Shown here one piece after another: positions 10,066 through 19,001 of a stretch of 64,000 bases of DNA. The stretch spans positions 43,560 to 107,559 of the forward strand of contig NZ_WTPY01000014.1 of the NCBI RefSeq assembly GCF_011378905.1, in the 5' to 3' direction. This DNA is from Paraglaciecola sp. 20A4. GTDB lineage: Bacteria > Pseudomonadota > Gammaproteobacteria > Enterobacterales > Alteromonadaceae. The position numbers were made by a program, and so were the translations under genes. Below the pieces are notes generated by a model that worked only from the letters and a program-made list of their open reading frames with translations, searched no databases and was not told the DNA's origin. The stretch's first letter is position 1. Every line of letters begins with the position of its first letter.

Positions 10066-11530
10066 TTTGACAACACCGGTTTACCAAAACTTTATTCATG
10101 GCCAATTCTTAGGGAATCAAAGTGGCGACACTTTCGAGGTGAAAAACCCTGCCACCGATCAGGTGATTTACCGAGTTGAAGTGGCTGATGAGACTATTCA
10201 GGCCGCCGCTATTAAAAGTGCAAAGCAAGGTTTTGCCATTTGGTCTGGTATGACGCCCATTGAGCGCAGTCGTATTTTATTAAAAGCAGTGAATCTACTA
10301 CGTGAACGTAATGATGAGCTGGCAAAAATTGAAGTGCTAGACACAGGTAAACCTTGGCAAGAAGCCGAGTGCGTTGATGTGCAAACCGGCGCAGATGTCA
10401 TTGAGTATTTCGCCGGATTAGCTCCAGCACAAGTTGGTCAACAACAAATGGTGGGTGATGATTTTTACTACACCCGTAAAGAACCCCTTGGAATATGTGC
10501 TGGCATTGGCGCGTGGAACTATCCATTGCAAATTGCTTGCTGGAAGTCAGGTCCTGCACTCGCTGCAGGCAATGCACTTATTTTTAAGCCGTCAGAAGAA
10601 ACCCCGTTAGGCGCAATTAAGCTAGCTGAAATTTTTACTGAAGCGGGTGTGCCAGCAGGTGTATTTAATGTGGTGCAAGGTGCCGCAGAGGTGGGGCAGT
10701 GGTTAACGCAAAGCTCTGATATTGAAAAGGTTTCGTTTACCGGCGAAGTAGGCACAGGTAAAAAAGTAGTCGCCAGTGCAGCGGGCTCGTTAAAAGATGT
10801 GACCATGGAGCTTGGCGGAAAGTCGCCTTTATTGGTATTTGATGATGCCGATGTATCTCAAGCTGTAAGCGCAGCCATGCTTGGTAACTTTTACACCCAA
10901 GGCGAAGTGTGTACCAATTGCACTCGGGTTTATGTGCATAAAGCCGTTTATCAGGCCTTTATTGATGAGCTTAAAACCCGTACCGAACAAAATATTATCG
11001 CGGGCGATCCTCTTGATCCTAGCGTTAATTTAGGCGCACTTATTTCAAAAAATCATCAAAACTTGGTGATGAGCTACATCGATAAGGGGATTGCAGAGGG
11101 CGCGACGGTATTAACTGGCGGCACTATGCTTAATCCTGAGTCTGCACCTAACGGCTACTTTGTTGCACCAACCGTGTTTGTGGATTGCCGTGATGACATG
11201 ACGATTGTCAAAGAAGAGATTTTTGGGCCCGTTATGTGTGTATTGGTATTTGAAGACGAAGAAGATGTTATTCAGCGTGCAAACGATACCCACTTGGGCT
11301 TAGCTGCCGGTGTGTTTACCCAAGACATAAAGCGCGCGCATCGCGTGATACACCGCTTGCAAGCCGGTATATGTTGGATAAACAGTTACGGTAACTCACC
11401 AGCAGAAATGCCTGTAGGGGGTTACAAACAATCGGGTATTGGCCGTGAAAACGGCATTGAAACGCTCGATCACTACACGCAAACCAAATCTATTTATGTG
11501 GGTATGAGCAACATTGAGAGCCCGTTTTAA
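10055..11530 (+). CDS. betB: Betaine aldehyde dehydrogenase
   Basis: Oxidises betaine aldehyde to glycine betaine with NAD(P)+, the second step of osmoprotectant synthesis. The 491 residues are typical. Aldehyde dehydrogenase motifs are present: [22 protein letters not shown], shown here as [23 protein letters not shown]; the glutamate motif [12 protein letters not shown]; and the catalytic cysteine region [13 protein letters not shown]. The gene overlaps betI and its stop codon shares bases with the betA start (TAATG), so translation is coupled along the operon. Confidence 0.96.
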   Translation: MELNLTTPVYQNFIHGQFLGNQSGDTFEVKNPATDQVIYRVEVADETIQAAAIKSAKQGFAIWSGMTPIERSRILLKAVNLLRERNDELAKIEVLDTGKPWQEAECVDVQTGADVIEYFAGLAPAQVGQQQMVGDDFYYTRKEPLGICAGIGAWNYPLQIACWKSGPALAAGNALIFKPSEETPLGAIKLAEIFTEAGVPAGVFNVVQGAAEVGQWLTQSSDIEKVSFTGEVGTGKKVVASAAGSLKDVTMELGGKSPLLVFDDADVSQAVSAAMLGNFYTQGEVCTNCTRVYVHKAVYQAFIDELKTRTEQNIIAGDPLDPSVNLGALISKNHQNLVMSYIDKGIAEGATVLTGGTMLNPESAPNGYFVAPTVFVDCRDDMTIVKEEIFGPVMCVLVFEDEEDVIQRANDTHLGLAAGVFTQDIKRAHRVIHRLQAGICWINSYGNSPAEMPVGGYKQSGIGRENGIETLDHYTQTKSIYVGMSNIESPF

Positions 11531-13200
11531 TGGCGGGACTTAATTACGATTACATCATAGTCGGTGCTGGCTCTGCGGGTTGCGTACTAGCCAATAGACT
11601 CTCAGAAGACTCTGATAAACGAGTTCTGCTGCTGGAAACCGGCGGTAGTGATAACAATATATTTATCAAAATGCCCACCGCGTTATCCATTCCCATGAAC
11701 AGTGATAAATACGCGTGGCAGTTTCACACAGAATCAGAACCTTATTTAGATAATCGCAAAATGCATTGCCCCAGAGGCAAAGTGTTAGGTGGCTCGTCGT
11801 CTATTAATGGCATGGTGTATGTTCGTGGTCACGCCAAAGATTTTGACGAGTGGCAAGAGCACGGCGCCGATGGCTGGGACTACCAGTCCTGCTTACCGTA
11901 CTTTCAAAAGGCAGAGTCATTCTATTTAGGTAAAGATGCTTACCGTGGCGATAGTGGACCTCTTGGGGTCAATAATGGCAATGAAATGGCCAACCCACTT
12001 TATAAAGCCTTTATCGAAGCCGGACAACAAGCAGGCTACGCCGCAACTGATGATTACAACGCTGGGCAGCAAGAGGGTTTTGGCCCGATGCATATGACCG
12101 TAAAAGACGGTGTGCGCAGTTCGGCAAGTCGCGAATACCTTGATCCAGTTAAGTCACGGAGTAACTTAACCATAGTGACAGGTGCACTGGCTGAAAAAGT
12201 CTTGCTCGATGGTAAACAAGCCGTTGGTGTTCAATACAGTGTTAACGGCGAAAAGGTAACAGCTAAAGCAAGTAAAGAAGTGGTGTTAAGTGCAGGCTCG
12301 ATTGGCTCACCGCATTTATTGCAGCTTTCTGGTATTGGTGATAGTGAAACCTTAAAAAACGCGGGTATTGCGGTGAAACACCATTTACCCGGCGTAGGGC
12401 AAAACCTTCAAGATCACTTAGAGTTTTACTTTCAATATAAGTGCAAGCAACCCATTACCTTAAACGGCAAACTTGGTTTGATTTCAAAAGGCTTGATTGG
12501 CGCACGTTGGTTATTTACCCGCAAAGGTCTTGGGGCGAGCAATCATTTTGAATCTTGTGCTTTTATTCGCTCAAAAGCAGGTGTGCAATGGCCCGACATT
12601 CAGTATCACTTCTTACCGGCAGCCATGCGCTACGACGGCAGAAGCGCGTTTGCGGGTCATGGTTTTCAAGTGCACGTAGGCCACAATAAACCGAAAAGCC
12701 GAGGTGCGGTGACTATTCAGTCAGCGGATCCTACGATAGCACCCAAAATTCAATTCAATTACCTACAACATCAAGATGATATTGAAGGGTTTAGAGCTTG
12801 CGTGCGTTTAACTCGTGAAATTATCGAGCAAAGTGCATTCGATGCATATCGAGATGATGAAATTCAGCCAGGTAAGCACATACAAACGGATGAAGAAATC
12901 GATGCTTTCGTGCGCCAAGCAACCGAGAGTGCTTACCATCCTTCGTGTTCATGCAAGATGGGTGAAGACGATATGGCCGTGGTTGATTCAAGTACTCAGG
13001 TGCATGGCATTGCGGGGTTACGTGTGGTTGATTCTTCAATTTTTCCCACTGTACCAAATGGCAATTTAAATGCGCCTACTATTATGGTGGCAGAAAAAGC
13101 AGCAGACATCATTTTGGGTAAACCAGCGCTTAGTCATTCACCGGTAAGTGTTGCTATTCCAAGTGATTGGCAAACGATACAGCGTAGTTCGAAGATTTAA
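11530..13200 (+). CDS. betA: Choline dehydrogenase (FAD, GMC oxidoreductase)
   Basis: Membrane-associated flavoprotein that oxidises choline to betaine aldehyde. The 556 residues fit the family. The N-terminal FAD-binding motif is [20 protein letters not shown]. The GMC signature [22 protein letters not shown] follows, shown in part as [18 protein letters not shown]. At the C-terminus [10 protein letters not shown], with the catalytic His, and [19 protein letters not shown] are visible. It is third gene of the betI-betB-betA operon. Confidence 0.96.
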   Translation: MAGLNYDYIIVGAGSAGCVLANRLSEDSDKRVLLLETGGSDNNIFIKMPTALSIPMNSDKYAWQFHTESEPYLDNRKMHCPRGKVLGGSSSINGMVYVRGHAKDFDEWQEHGADGWDYQSCLPYFQKAESFYLGKDAYRGDSGPLGVNNGNEMANPLYKAFIEAGQQAGYAATDDYNAGQQEGFGPMHMTVKDGVRSSASREYLDPVKSRSNLTIVTGALAEKVLLDGKQAVGVQYSVNGEKVTAKASKEVVLSAGSIGSPHLLQLSGIGDSETLKNAGIAVKHHLPGVGQNLQDHLEFYFQYKCKQPITLNGKLGLISKGLIGARWLFTRKGLGASNHFESCAFIRSKAGVQWPDIQYHFLPAAMRYDGRSAFAGHGFQVHVGHNKPKSRGAVTIQSADPTIAPKIQFNYLQHQDDIEGFRACVRLTREIIEQSAFDAYRDDEIQPGKHIQTDEEIDAFVRQATESAYHPSCSCKMGEDDMAVVDSSTQVHGIAGLRVVDSSIFPTVPNGNLNAPTIMVAEKAADIILGKPALSHSPVSVAIPSDWQTIQRSSKI

Positions 13201-13215
13201 TCTGGCCACCTGAAG

Positions 13216-13241
13216 CGCAGCAAAATCGATATTTTGCTGCG
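13216..13241 (+). other. Perfect hairpin between betA and the transporter gene
   Basis: CGCAGCAAAAT (13216-13226) pairs perfectly with ATTTTGCTGCG (13231-13241) around CGAT. It starts 16 bases after the betA stop. No T-run follows, so it looks like a processing, stability or attenuating hairpin rather than a simple terminator. Confidence 0.6.
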
Positions 13242-13303
13242 TAATGCGAGTCACAAAACAGGAAGAAATATGCAGCATTATCGTTTATTTTGGGGAAGTT
13301 TTA

Positions 13304-14521
13304 ATGACCTTATGGCTTAACGCAGGGATCATTTTTACTCTTTTAGCCATTGTGGTTATTTTGATTAAGTGGGGAAATGTACAATGTATCGGCGTGACGC
13401 CGGTCAGGTTGTTTACCTTTATCGCGATCTTATTCACATCAGGCCTAGACGTGGGTTTGATTATGTTTCCGCTCACTGAATTCGCCGGTTATGCCGACTT
13501 AAAAGCAAGCCCAGAGTATGCATTTACCAATCCAATGGCCATTGAGTTTGGTTATTGGGGGTTTCTGATTTGGGGATTTTATTTTGTTACCTGTTTCTAT
13601 TTCTGCGTGGTAGAGCCCAAAGTTAGATTTTTCGAAATTCCCTTGGTCAAATTTATCAATAATGTAGTGATTATTGGTACCTGCGCATTTACTGCTTCTT
13701 TGTTACTGGCGAACCTACCTTGGTATATCCCGGCTATTGGTGATGGAGAATCTGTTGTTCCTACCTTCTATTTCATCGTGTTCGCGGCAATCTGTTTCGC
13801 CGTTTACTCCAGTACTGACATTAAATACGTACGGCTGCTCAGTATCTCGACTACGTGGTTGTTTATCGCCTTAATTGCTTTTATGTGGGCTGGCGCATTT
13901 ATGGGCAGCGAGAGCCAAGTGGCCGCGTTCAGCCATAATTTAGAGCTGATAGGCAGTTACTTCGGCAACATAGAAGACTTTGTACTGCCGCTGAATGTTT
14001 ACCATGAGTTTTATCTATTCTGGTGGTTTGCATGGAGCATAATGATTGGCCAATTTACCTCGCGTTTTGTCGGGGGGTTACGCACTTATCAAGTGTTGGG
14101 CGCCATGCTGATATTTCCTTCTATCCCCATCGCAGTTTGGTTTAGTGTACTTTATCAATATCATGAAGCCGGCATTCCTACTACAGGCCTTAAAAACTTT
14201 GCGATGGCCTTTGTGGGCATTGTATTTGTGATCAATTCTCTCGATTCGCTCATTCGCCTATACACAGATAACTTGAATATGACGGTAAAGCGTTTAGGAA
14301 AGTTCAATTATATTGCCTTAAACGTGGTCACGTTATCTCTACTAACCCTGCTGTTTAAACTAGAGTTTTTACAAATTCAGTGGGTCGGGGCATTGGTCAT
14401 TGGACTGTTCTTCAGTTGTGCCATTTTCATTGCCTACAGCAAACCTAAAACAGTCAAAAATATAGACAGCTCGCCTAAGGGCAACGAGATCGATTTCACC
14501 AAAATAGATTCAGATAATTAA
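13304..14521 (+). CDS. Short BCCT-type (choline/betaine) transporter homologue
   Basis: A polytopic inner-membrane protein of 405 residues with about 10-11 hydrophobic segments. The family imports choline, betaine or carnitine. BCCT-like stretches are FTSGLDVGLIMFPLTEF near the N-terminus, YWGFLIWGFYFV and FYLFWWFAWSIMIGQFTSRF, which corresponds to the family signature WWISWSPFVGMFIAR. It is much shorter than the usual 500-680 residues and the tryptophan-rich binding-site segments are poorly conserved. I start at the ATG preceded by TTTGGGGAAG; an upstream ATG at 13244 lacks such a site. Its place after betA supports choline or betaine uptake. Substrate remains inferred. Confidence 0.75.
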   Translation: MTLWLNAGIIFTLLAIVVILIKWGNVQCIGVTPVRLFTFIAILFTSGLDVGLIMFPLTEFAGYADLKASPEYAFTNPMAIEFGYWGFLIWGFYFVTCFYFCVVEPKVRFFEIPLVKFINNVVIIGTCAFTASLLLANLPWYIPAIGDGESVVPTFYFIVFAAICFAVYSSTDIKYVRLLSISTTWLFIALIAFMWAGAFMGSESQVAAFSHNLELIGSYFGNIEDFVLPLNVYHEFYLFWWFAWSIMIGQFTSRFVGGLRTYQVLGAMLIFPSIPIAVWFSVLYQYHEAGIPTTGLKNFAMAFVGIVFVINSLDSLIRLYTDNLNMTVKRLGKFNYIALNVVTLSLLTLLFKLEFLQIQWVGALVIGLFFSCAIFIAYSKPKTVKNIDSSPKGNEIDFTKIDSDN

Positions 14522-14585
14522 TTAAATAAAGGAATTAACCATCAATTCACACAATAAAAACACAACACACAAAACAGGACTTTTT

Positions 14586-16949
14586 ATGAATATATATGTG
14601 CCTAAGAAGCAAAGCCTAATTGCACTGTCTGTGCTTTCAGCCATGTCGATGACATCACTTTCGGCCTTTTCTCAAGAAGCAGAAACCTTAGCCAACGCAA
14701 AAAAACAACAAGAAGACGTGGAATCTATCGTTGTTACTGGTCGTAGTGTTTCTTACGCAAATAGTGCTGCAACTGAAGAAATGAAAAAGCAGCAAACGCC
14801 GATGACAAGTGTTTTGTCTTTGGTTGATAACCTGCCAGGCGTATTGGTTACCGAAGGCGACCCGTTTGGCTCTGATGAGTGGTCCACAACGATTTCAATT
14901 CGTGGATTTCAGTTGAATCTAGAATCTCAGCAAATCGGTATGACAGTCGATGGGATATCAAATGGTAACTCTAACTACGGTGGTGGCACTAAAGCTAGCC
15001 GATATATTGATACTGAAAACTTGCGTGGTATCGAAGTATCTCAGGGCACGGCTGATATCAGCTCTCGTTCAAACGAAGCCCTTGGTGGAACCATGGATTT
15101 CACGACTATTTTGCCTGCGTTAGATGAAAAACTTACTGTAAGCACAACGCTTGCTGAACATAACGCGCGTAAATTCTACGTCCGTTATGACACAGGCGAG
15201 ATAGCACAAGATACGTTTGCATGGATGTCTTTATCAAGCCAGCAGAATGATGACTACATGGATGGGTCGATTACCAATAAACGTGATCACGCCGAAGGTA
15301 AAATAATCAGCACCATTGGTGAAGTTAATCTTACAGGTTATGTTAGTTACGACGATGCAGAAGAATATACCTATCAACGTATTTACGGTTTAGCCCAGTA
15401 TGAGCAAAATTCTCAATGGGATGGCCTGACTGAAGATTGGTCTGGCGTGCCATACCAAGACCAAGTGTTCCGTGAAGGTTGGGTAACAGAGCGTGAAAAC
15501 TTTTTTACTTATTTAAAAGCAGACTTTGCCGTGGGCAGTGTTGATTTCAGTACCAACGTTTACTACCACGAAAATGAAGGTGCGGGCAAGTGGATCCCAT
15601 ATTACATCGCAGATGTGACTGATGACGGGGTAGGTAACCCAAATTCTGAGCTAGATTCATCTTCTACAGCCTTTGGTGGTGCATCTCAGGGCTTAATTTA
15701 TTTTGTTAATCGCGCAGGCGAGACGCTTTCACCTATCGATGGATGTGCTAGTTCTATTGGCTTCCCTTATGGCGGCGGTGGGGCTGAAATCGACCCAGGT
15801 TGCTACGAGCAAGGCGCCATACCAGTAAGCTCAAACCGTCATACACATTATAATAAAAAGCGTTACGGCATAAATGGTGATTTTGTATGGCATACCAGTA
15901 TTTCTGATATGGAAAACGTGGTACGTGGTGGTTTCTGGTATGAAGATTACCAACGTGACGAGTATCGTGATTGGCATAAAACCATCGATGCAGCAACGAG
16001 TGCTCGCTATGATGAGACCCCTTATTGGGTGCAATACGATCGTGAATTCCCAGTAGAAACGTTGATGTATTACGTTGAAGATGAGCTGGATGCCGGTTTT
16101 GCTAAATTCCGCTTAGGCGCAAAGCAATTTAATGTTGATGTGTCTAAAGATGATCAATTCGTTCCTGAGAACGATTTAGACATTTCATCTGATTCAGATG
16201 TGTTAATTTCGGCGGGCTTTGTGGCACCATTACCGCTAGAAGGCTTAGAACTATTCGGTGGCTATGCTGAAAACTTTGCAGCGGTAAAAGATGCTGTACT
16301 GGAGCGTGATGATACAGATATTAGCCAAGTTGAACCTGAAACTGCGGATAATATTGACTTTGGTTTGCGTTATTCAACGCCCGGTTTTAATGCCAATATA
16401 ACGTATTACAACATTAAGTTTGAAAACCGTATTACTTTTGTTAGCAATGAAAGTGTCAATGGTATCGACTTCTTAGAAGCCGCAGCTGGTGGATATGTTA
16501 ACGAAGGTGGTATTGAATCTGACGGTATTGAAGCATCACTTGATTACAACATCACTGATACGTTCGGTGTGTATGTTTCATACACCAAAAATGATTCGAC
16601 TTACACCGACGCAGCGTTCAGTGGGAAAACTGTAATAGGTAGCCCTGAAGACATGGCCGTCATTAGTTTTGACTATGCCAATAATGATTTTTACGCTGGT
16701 TTCAGTACTAAATACGTAGGTGAGCGTTTCTTAGACCAATTAAACACCCAAGAAACGGACTCTTACGTAGTGAGTGATTTATATGTCGGTAAAACTGCCT
16801 ATGACATCGGTGGAAGCATTGAAAGCGTAGAGCTTAGCTTCACTGTAAACAACGTATTTGACGAAGAGTATCTTGGCTCTATTGCGCCAAATGCTGGTTG
16901 GATTGGTGCACCAAGAATTGCATCATTTAATGTTAGATTCGTAATGTAA
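14586..16949 (+). CDS. TonB-dependent outer-membrane receptor
   Basis: A 787-residue outer-membrane barrel that imports a substrate using TonB energy. The signal peptide (residues 1-30) ends near LSAFSQEAE. A TonB box-like ESIVVTGR lies at about 46-53. The plug domain (about 65-190) contains TISIRGFQLN and GIEVSQGTADI. The rest alternates beta-strand-like segments and ends in SFNVRFVM with an aromatic/hydrophobic C-terminus. It lies 64 bases after the BCCT-like gene and directly follows the bet cluster, so an organic choline- or betaine-related ligand is possible. No siderophore genes are nearby. The substrate is not visible from sequence. Confidence 0.92.
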   Translation: MNIYVPKKQSLIALSVLSAMSMTSLSAFSQEAETLANAKKQQEDVESIVVTGRSVSYANSAATEEMKKQQTPMTSVLSLVDNLPGVLVTEGDPFGSDEWSTTISIRGFQLNLESQQIGMTVDGISNGNSNYGGGTKASRYIDTENLRGIEVSQGTADISSRSNEALGGTMDFTTILPALDEKLTVSTTLAEHNARKFYVRYDTGEIAQDTFAWMSLSSQQNDDYMDGSITNKRDHAEGKIISTIGEVNLTGYVSYDDAEEYTYQRIYGLAQYEQNSQWDGLTEDWSGVPYQDQVFREGWVTERENFFTYLKADFAVGSVDFSTNVYYHENEGAGKWIPYYIADVTDDGVGNPNSELDSSSTAFGGASQGLIYFVNRAGETLSPIDGCASSIGFPYGGGGAEIDPGCYEQGAIPVSSNRHTHYNKKRYGINGDFVWHTSISDMENVVRGGFWYEDYQRDEYRDWHKTIDAATSARYDETPYWVQYDREFPVETLMYYVEDELDAGFAKFRLGAKQFNVDVSKDDQFVPENDLDISSDSDVLISAGFVAPLPLEGLELFGGYAENFAAVKDAVLERDDTDISQVEPETADNIDFGLRYSTPGFNANITYYNIKFENRITFVSNESVNGIDFLEAAAGGYVNEGGIESDGIEASLDYNITDTFGVYVSYTKNDSTYTDAAFSGKTVIGSPEDMAVISFDYANNDFYAGFSTKYVGERFLDQLNTQETDSYVVSDLYVGKTAYDIGGSIESVELSFTVNNVFDEEYLGSIAPNAGWIGAPRIASFNVRFVM

Positions 16950-16985
16950 CAATAGTCGCAATACGACGTAGCACAGAGTCAAAAG

Positions 16986-17021
16986 GCCATATGCAATAAT
17001 ACTGCATGTGGCTTTTTTTTT
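16986..17021 (+). terminator. Rho-independent terminator after the TonB receptor
   Basis: GCCATATGCA (16986-16995) pairs with TGCATGTGGC (17003-17012), including one G-T pair, around a 7-nt loop. Nine T residues follow. It is a convincing end of the bet/receptor transcript. Confidence 0.88.
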
Positions 17022-17029
17022 GCTTTTAT

Positions 17030-17057
17030 AAAAAGCAAAAAGCAAAAAGCAAAAAGC
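17030..17057 (+). repeat. Four tandem copies of AAAAAGC
   Basis: The 7-mer AAAAAGC is repeated four times without interruption just after the receptor terminator and just before the stop codon of a minus-strand open frame. Copy number is likely to vary by slippage. Confidence 0.9.
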
Positions 17058-17058
17058 A

Positions 17059-17349
17059 TTAAATCCGTTCTGATATCACCATACAGAATACCCGCTTAAC
17101 CCAAATTAGTATTAAAAATGGCATTGCTTCGAATACGTCGGTGACCAGTCCTAAAAATAAAATATCATCTAATTTTAAACCCATAGATCGTGAGCACTTA
17201 AACAAGGAATCGCCGAGTCTTGACGCTATCTGAATGAGTTTAGGGTTACTACGAATTTTGGTTATTTTAATGTAGTTATGGACTACCCAATGAGGGAATT
17301 TATCAGAATATAAACTATGCTTTGAACACCAGATTAAAAAAATATTCAG
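17059..17349 (-). pseudogene. Unassigned minus-strand open frame lacking a standard start (gene remnant or unusual start)
   Basis: The frame is stop-free on the minus strand from 17367 down to the TAA at 17059-17061, about 103 codons, in A/T-rich DNA. No ATG, GTG or TTG occurs near its 5' end; the first near-cognate candidate is CTG at 17347-17349. The translation looks protein-like, with a basic middle part (HNYIKITKIRSNPKLIQIAS) and a hydrophobic end (DDILFLGLVTDVFEAMPFLI). I do not recognise the family. It could be a decayed gene, a gene with a rare start, or chance. Confidence 0.4.
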
Positions 17350-17425
17350 TATAATAAAATTACCTCGTTAGACGCGAGGTGTTGCAGTAGGACGTAAACT
17401 GATAAAACATAAAGAATTAGCCAGA

Positions 17426-18073
17426 ATGGATATCGAATTAAGTCTTATCATCGAAAGTAGAATTTACCGCGAAGTTATCTCCAGTCACCTTAATTCCGGC
17501 AAGGGAATTAAAGTTGCGAATACCTACAGCTCTAGCAAGCAAGCTATTAGAACGATTGATCAATGTTCCACTGATATTGCAATAATAGATGGCAGCATCA
17601 ATGATGTGCTGCTGCTAATCACCACTATCAAAGAAGTCCAGCCTTTAACGAAAATCGTATTAATTACTTCTTCCTTTGAAATGACATTACCGGGTGAGTA
17701 TATTGCTTTAGGGGTCGAAGGTATCATCACGAATAGCGATGGTGTGGACGACTTAAAAAATTGTATAGCAACGGTTTACTCTGGGCATTTGTGTTACCCC
17801 AAAGAAATAGCTAATTTGTTCCGGAGTAATATTTCGAGCGTCCGGGAGATAGGGACTCAAATTTATGACGGTCGCCCAGTGTTGACACGCAGACAATCGA
17901 TCGTCATGCAGTTGATCGCAATAGGACTTTCTAACAAAGAGATTGCTCGAAGGTTGAATATTGAGTTATCTACCGTAAAAAATCATGTACATCAAATCCT
18001 TGAGCGCATGCACGTTAAGAGTCGTTCTGAAGCGGCTGCACGCTATAGTGTCAACGGTCACCCATCACACTAA
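17426..18073 (+). CDS. LuxR/NarL-type response regulator with degenerate receiver
   Basis: A DNA-binding regulator of 215 residues. Residues 1-125 have the layout of a CheY-like receiver, with IAIIDGSIND carrying the phospho-acceptor-like Asp55. The usual acidic pair near residue 10 is replaced by LSLIIESR, and the conserved lysine position reads GIITNSDG. The C-terminal LuxR helix-turn-helix (about 150-210) is well conserved: LTRRQSIVMQLIAIGLSNKE followed by TVKNHVHQILERMHVKSR. No histidine kinase lies nearby. It stands just before the long tail-like operon on the same strand, so it is a candidate regulator of that operon. This last point is inference. Confidence 0.87.
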   Translation: MDIELSLIIESRIYREVISSHLNSGKGIKVANTYSSSKQAIRTIDQCSTDIAIIDGSINDVLLLITTIKEVQPLTKIVLITSSFEMTLPGEYIALGVEGIITNSDGVDDLKNCIATVYSGHLCYPKEIANLFRSNISSVREIGTQIYDGRPVLTRRQSIVMQLIAIGLSNKEIARRLNIELSTVKNHVHQILERMHVKSRSEAAARYSVNGHPSH

Positions 18074-18394
18074 TTTTCATCCCTCGCGACCTCACTAACG
18101 CTATCGATAAATAAACATTATTTTGCCATATTTCTGAGCATGTAAAAGTTAATTCATATAGATCTAAAGGTTCATAAATCCTATATCTTCGTTTTAGTTA
18201 TAGATCTTATTGTAGTCTGTTTTATTCATGTCGTGATCCACTGCCATCCGCTAGTTTTATTACTCAGGTAATGATTCGGTGTAAAAGCTGACAAAGATTG
18301 CACAGTACAACTGGGGTGATGAAATTAGCCATCTCAGGTGCATATTTGAAGGAACACGACGGATAAATATAAACGGATTTATAGGGAGATTGGC
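18074..18394 (+). promoter_or_regulatory. Leader region of the tail-like operon
   Basis: These 321 A/T-rich bases lie between the regulator and the first tail-like gene and must hold the promoter for a 26-kb operon. GGGAG precedes the first start codon by 7 bases. No specific operator or terminator was recognised. Confidence 0.45.
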
Positions 18395-19000
18395 ATGCTA
18401 ATCAAACCCATGATCAATGGTTGGGAAATACCCAGAATTTCTAATATCCAATCGCAGGAGTCTCGTCGATTATTGAGATTGCCCGTGCCTGGGTTATCTG
18501 GAGATTTACACCAAGATCTGGGGCGTGGGGCTTTGGTGGTCGATATTAGTGGCTCTTTGTATGGCGACGAGGCTCGGGATGAGTTTCTTACCGAAAATGT
18601 TAGAAAGGCATTTCTTGAAGCCCAGCCGGTAGATTTCGTTGCTGATATTGTAAATGAGTCAGAATTGGAACAAGTCATTATTGAAACATTGAGCTTGGAA
18701 GAAAATGCTGATTACCCAGGACAATTCTTTTATTTCATACGTTTGCGAGAATACACTGAGCCACCTGAACCCGCTAGCCCAGGTTTAGGTTTAGTCGCCC
18801 CTGACCTTAGTTTAGATATTGAGTTGGGACTTGACCTGCTTGATTTACCCGGATTACTTGTACCTCTGCCTGATATTGGCGATTTATTACAGCCTATTGA
18901 ACCCGCGGCACAAACCTTAAAAGACGTACTCGCAGGTGCAGCGGATTTGTTTACGCCACTAGAATCCTTATTTGACTCACCTCCAGCCGGAGGGGACTAA
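18395..19000 (+). CDS. First protein of the tail-like operon, unknown function
   Basis: A 201-residue soluble protein I cannot assign firmly. Residues 40-115 are mixed alpha/beta: ALVVDISGSLYGDEARDEFL, then FVADIVNESELEQVIIETL, then FFYFIRLREY. This layout recalls small peripheral baseplate/tail proteins of contractile phages. The C-terminal half is rich in Pro, Leu and Asp, with repeated LDL/LPGL segments, and is probably extended. GGGAG stands 7 bases before the ATG. The next gene starts one base after its stop codon, so it belongs to the operon. The baseplate link is inference from context. Confidence 0.65.
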   Translation: MLIKPMINGWEIPRISNIQSQESRRLLRLPVPGLSGDLHQDLGRGALVVDISGSLYGDEARDEFLTENVRKAFLEAQPVDFVADIVNESELEQVIIETLSLEENADYPGQFFYFIRLREYTEPPEPASPGLGLVAPDLSLDIELGLDLLDLPGLLVPLPDIGDLLQPIEPAAQTLKDVLAGAADLFTPLESLFDSPPAGGD

Positions 19001-19001
19001 C

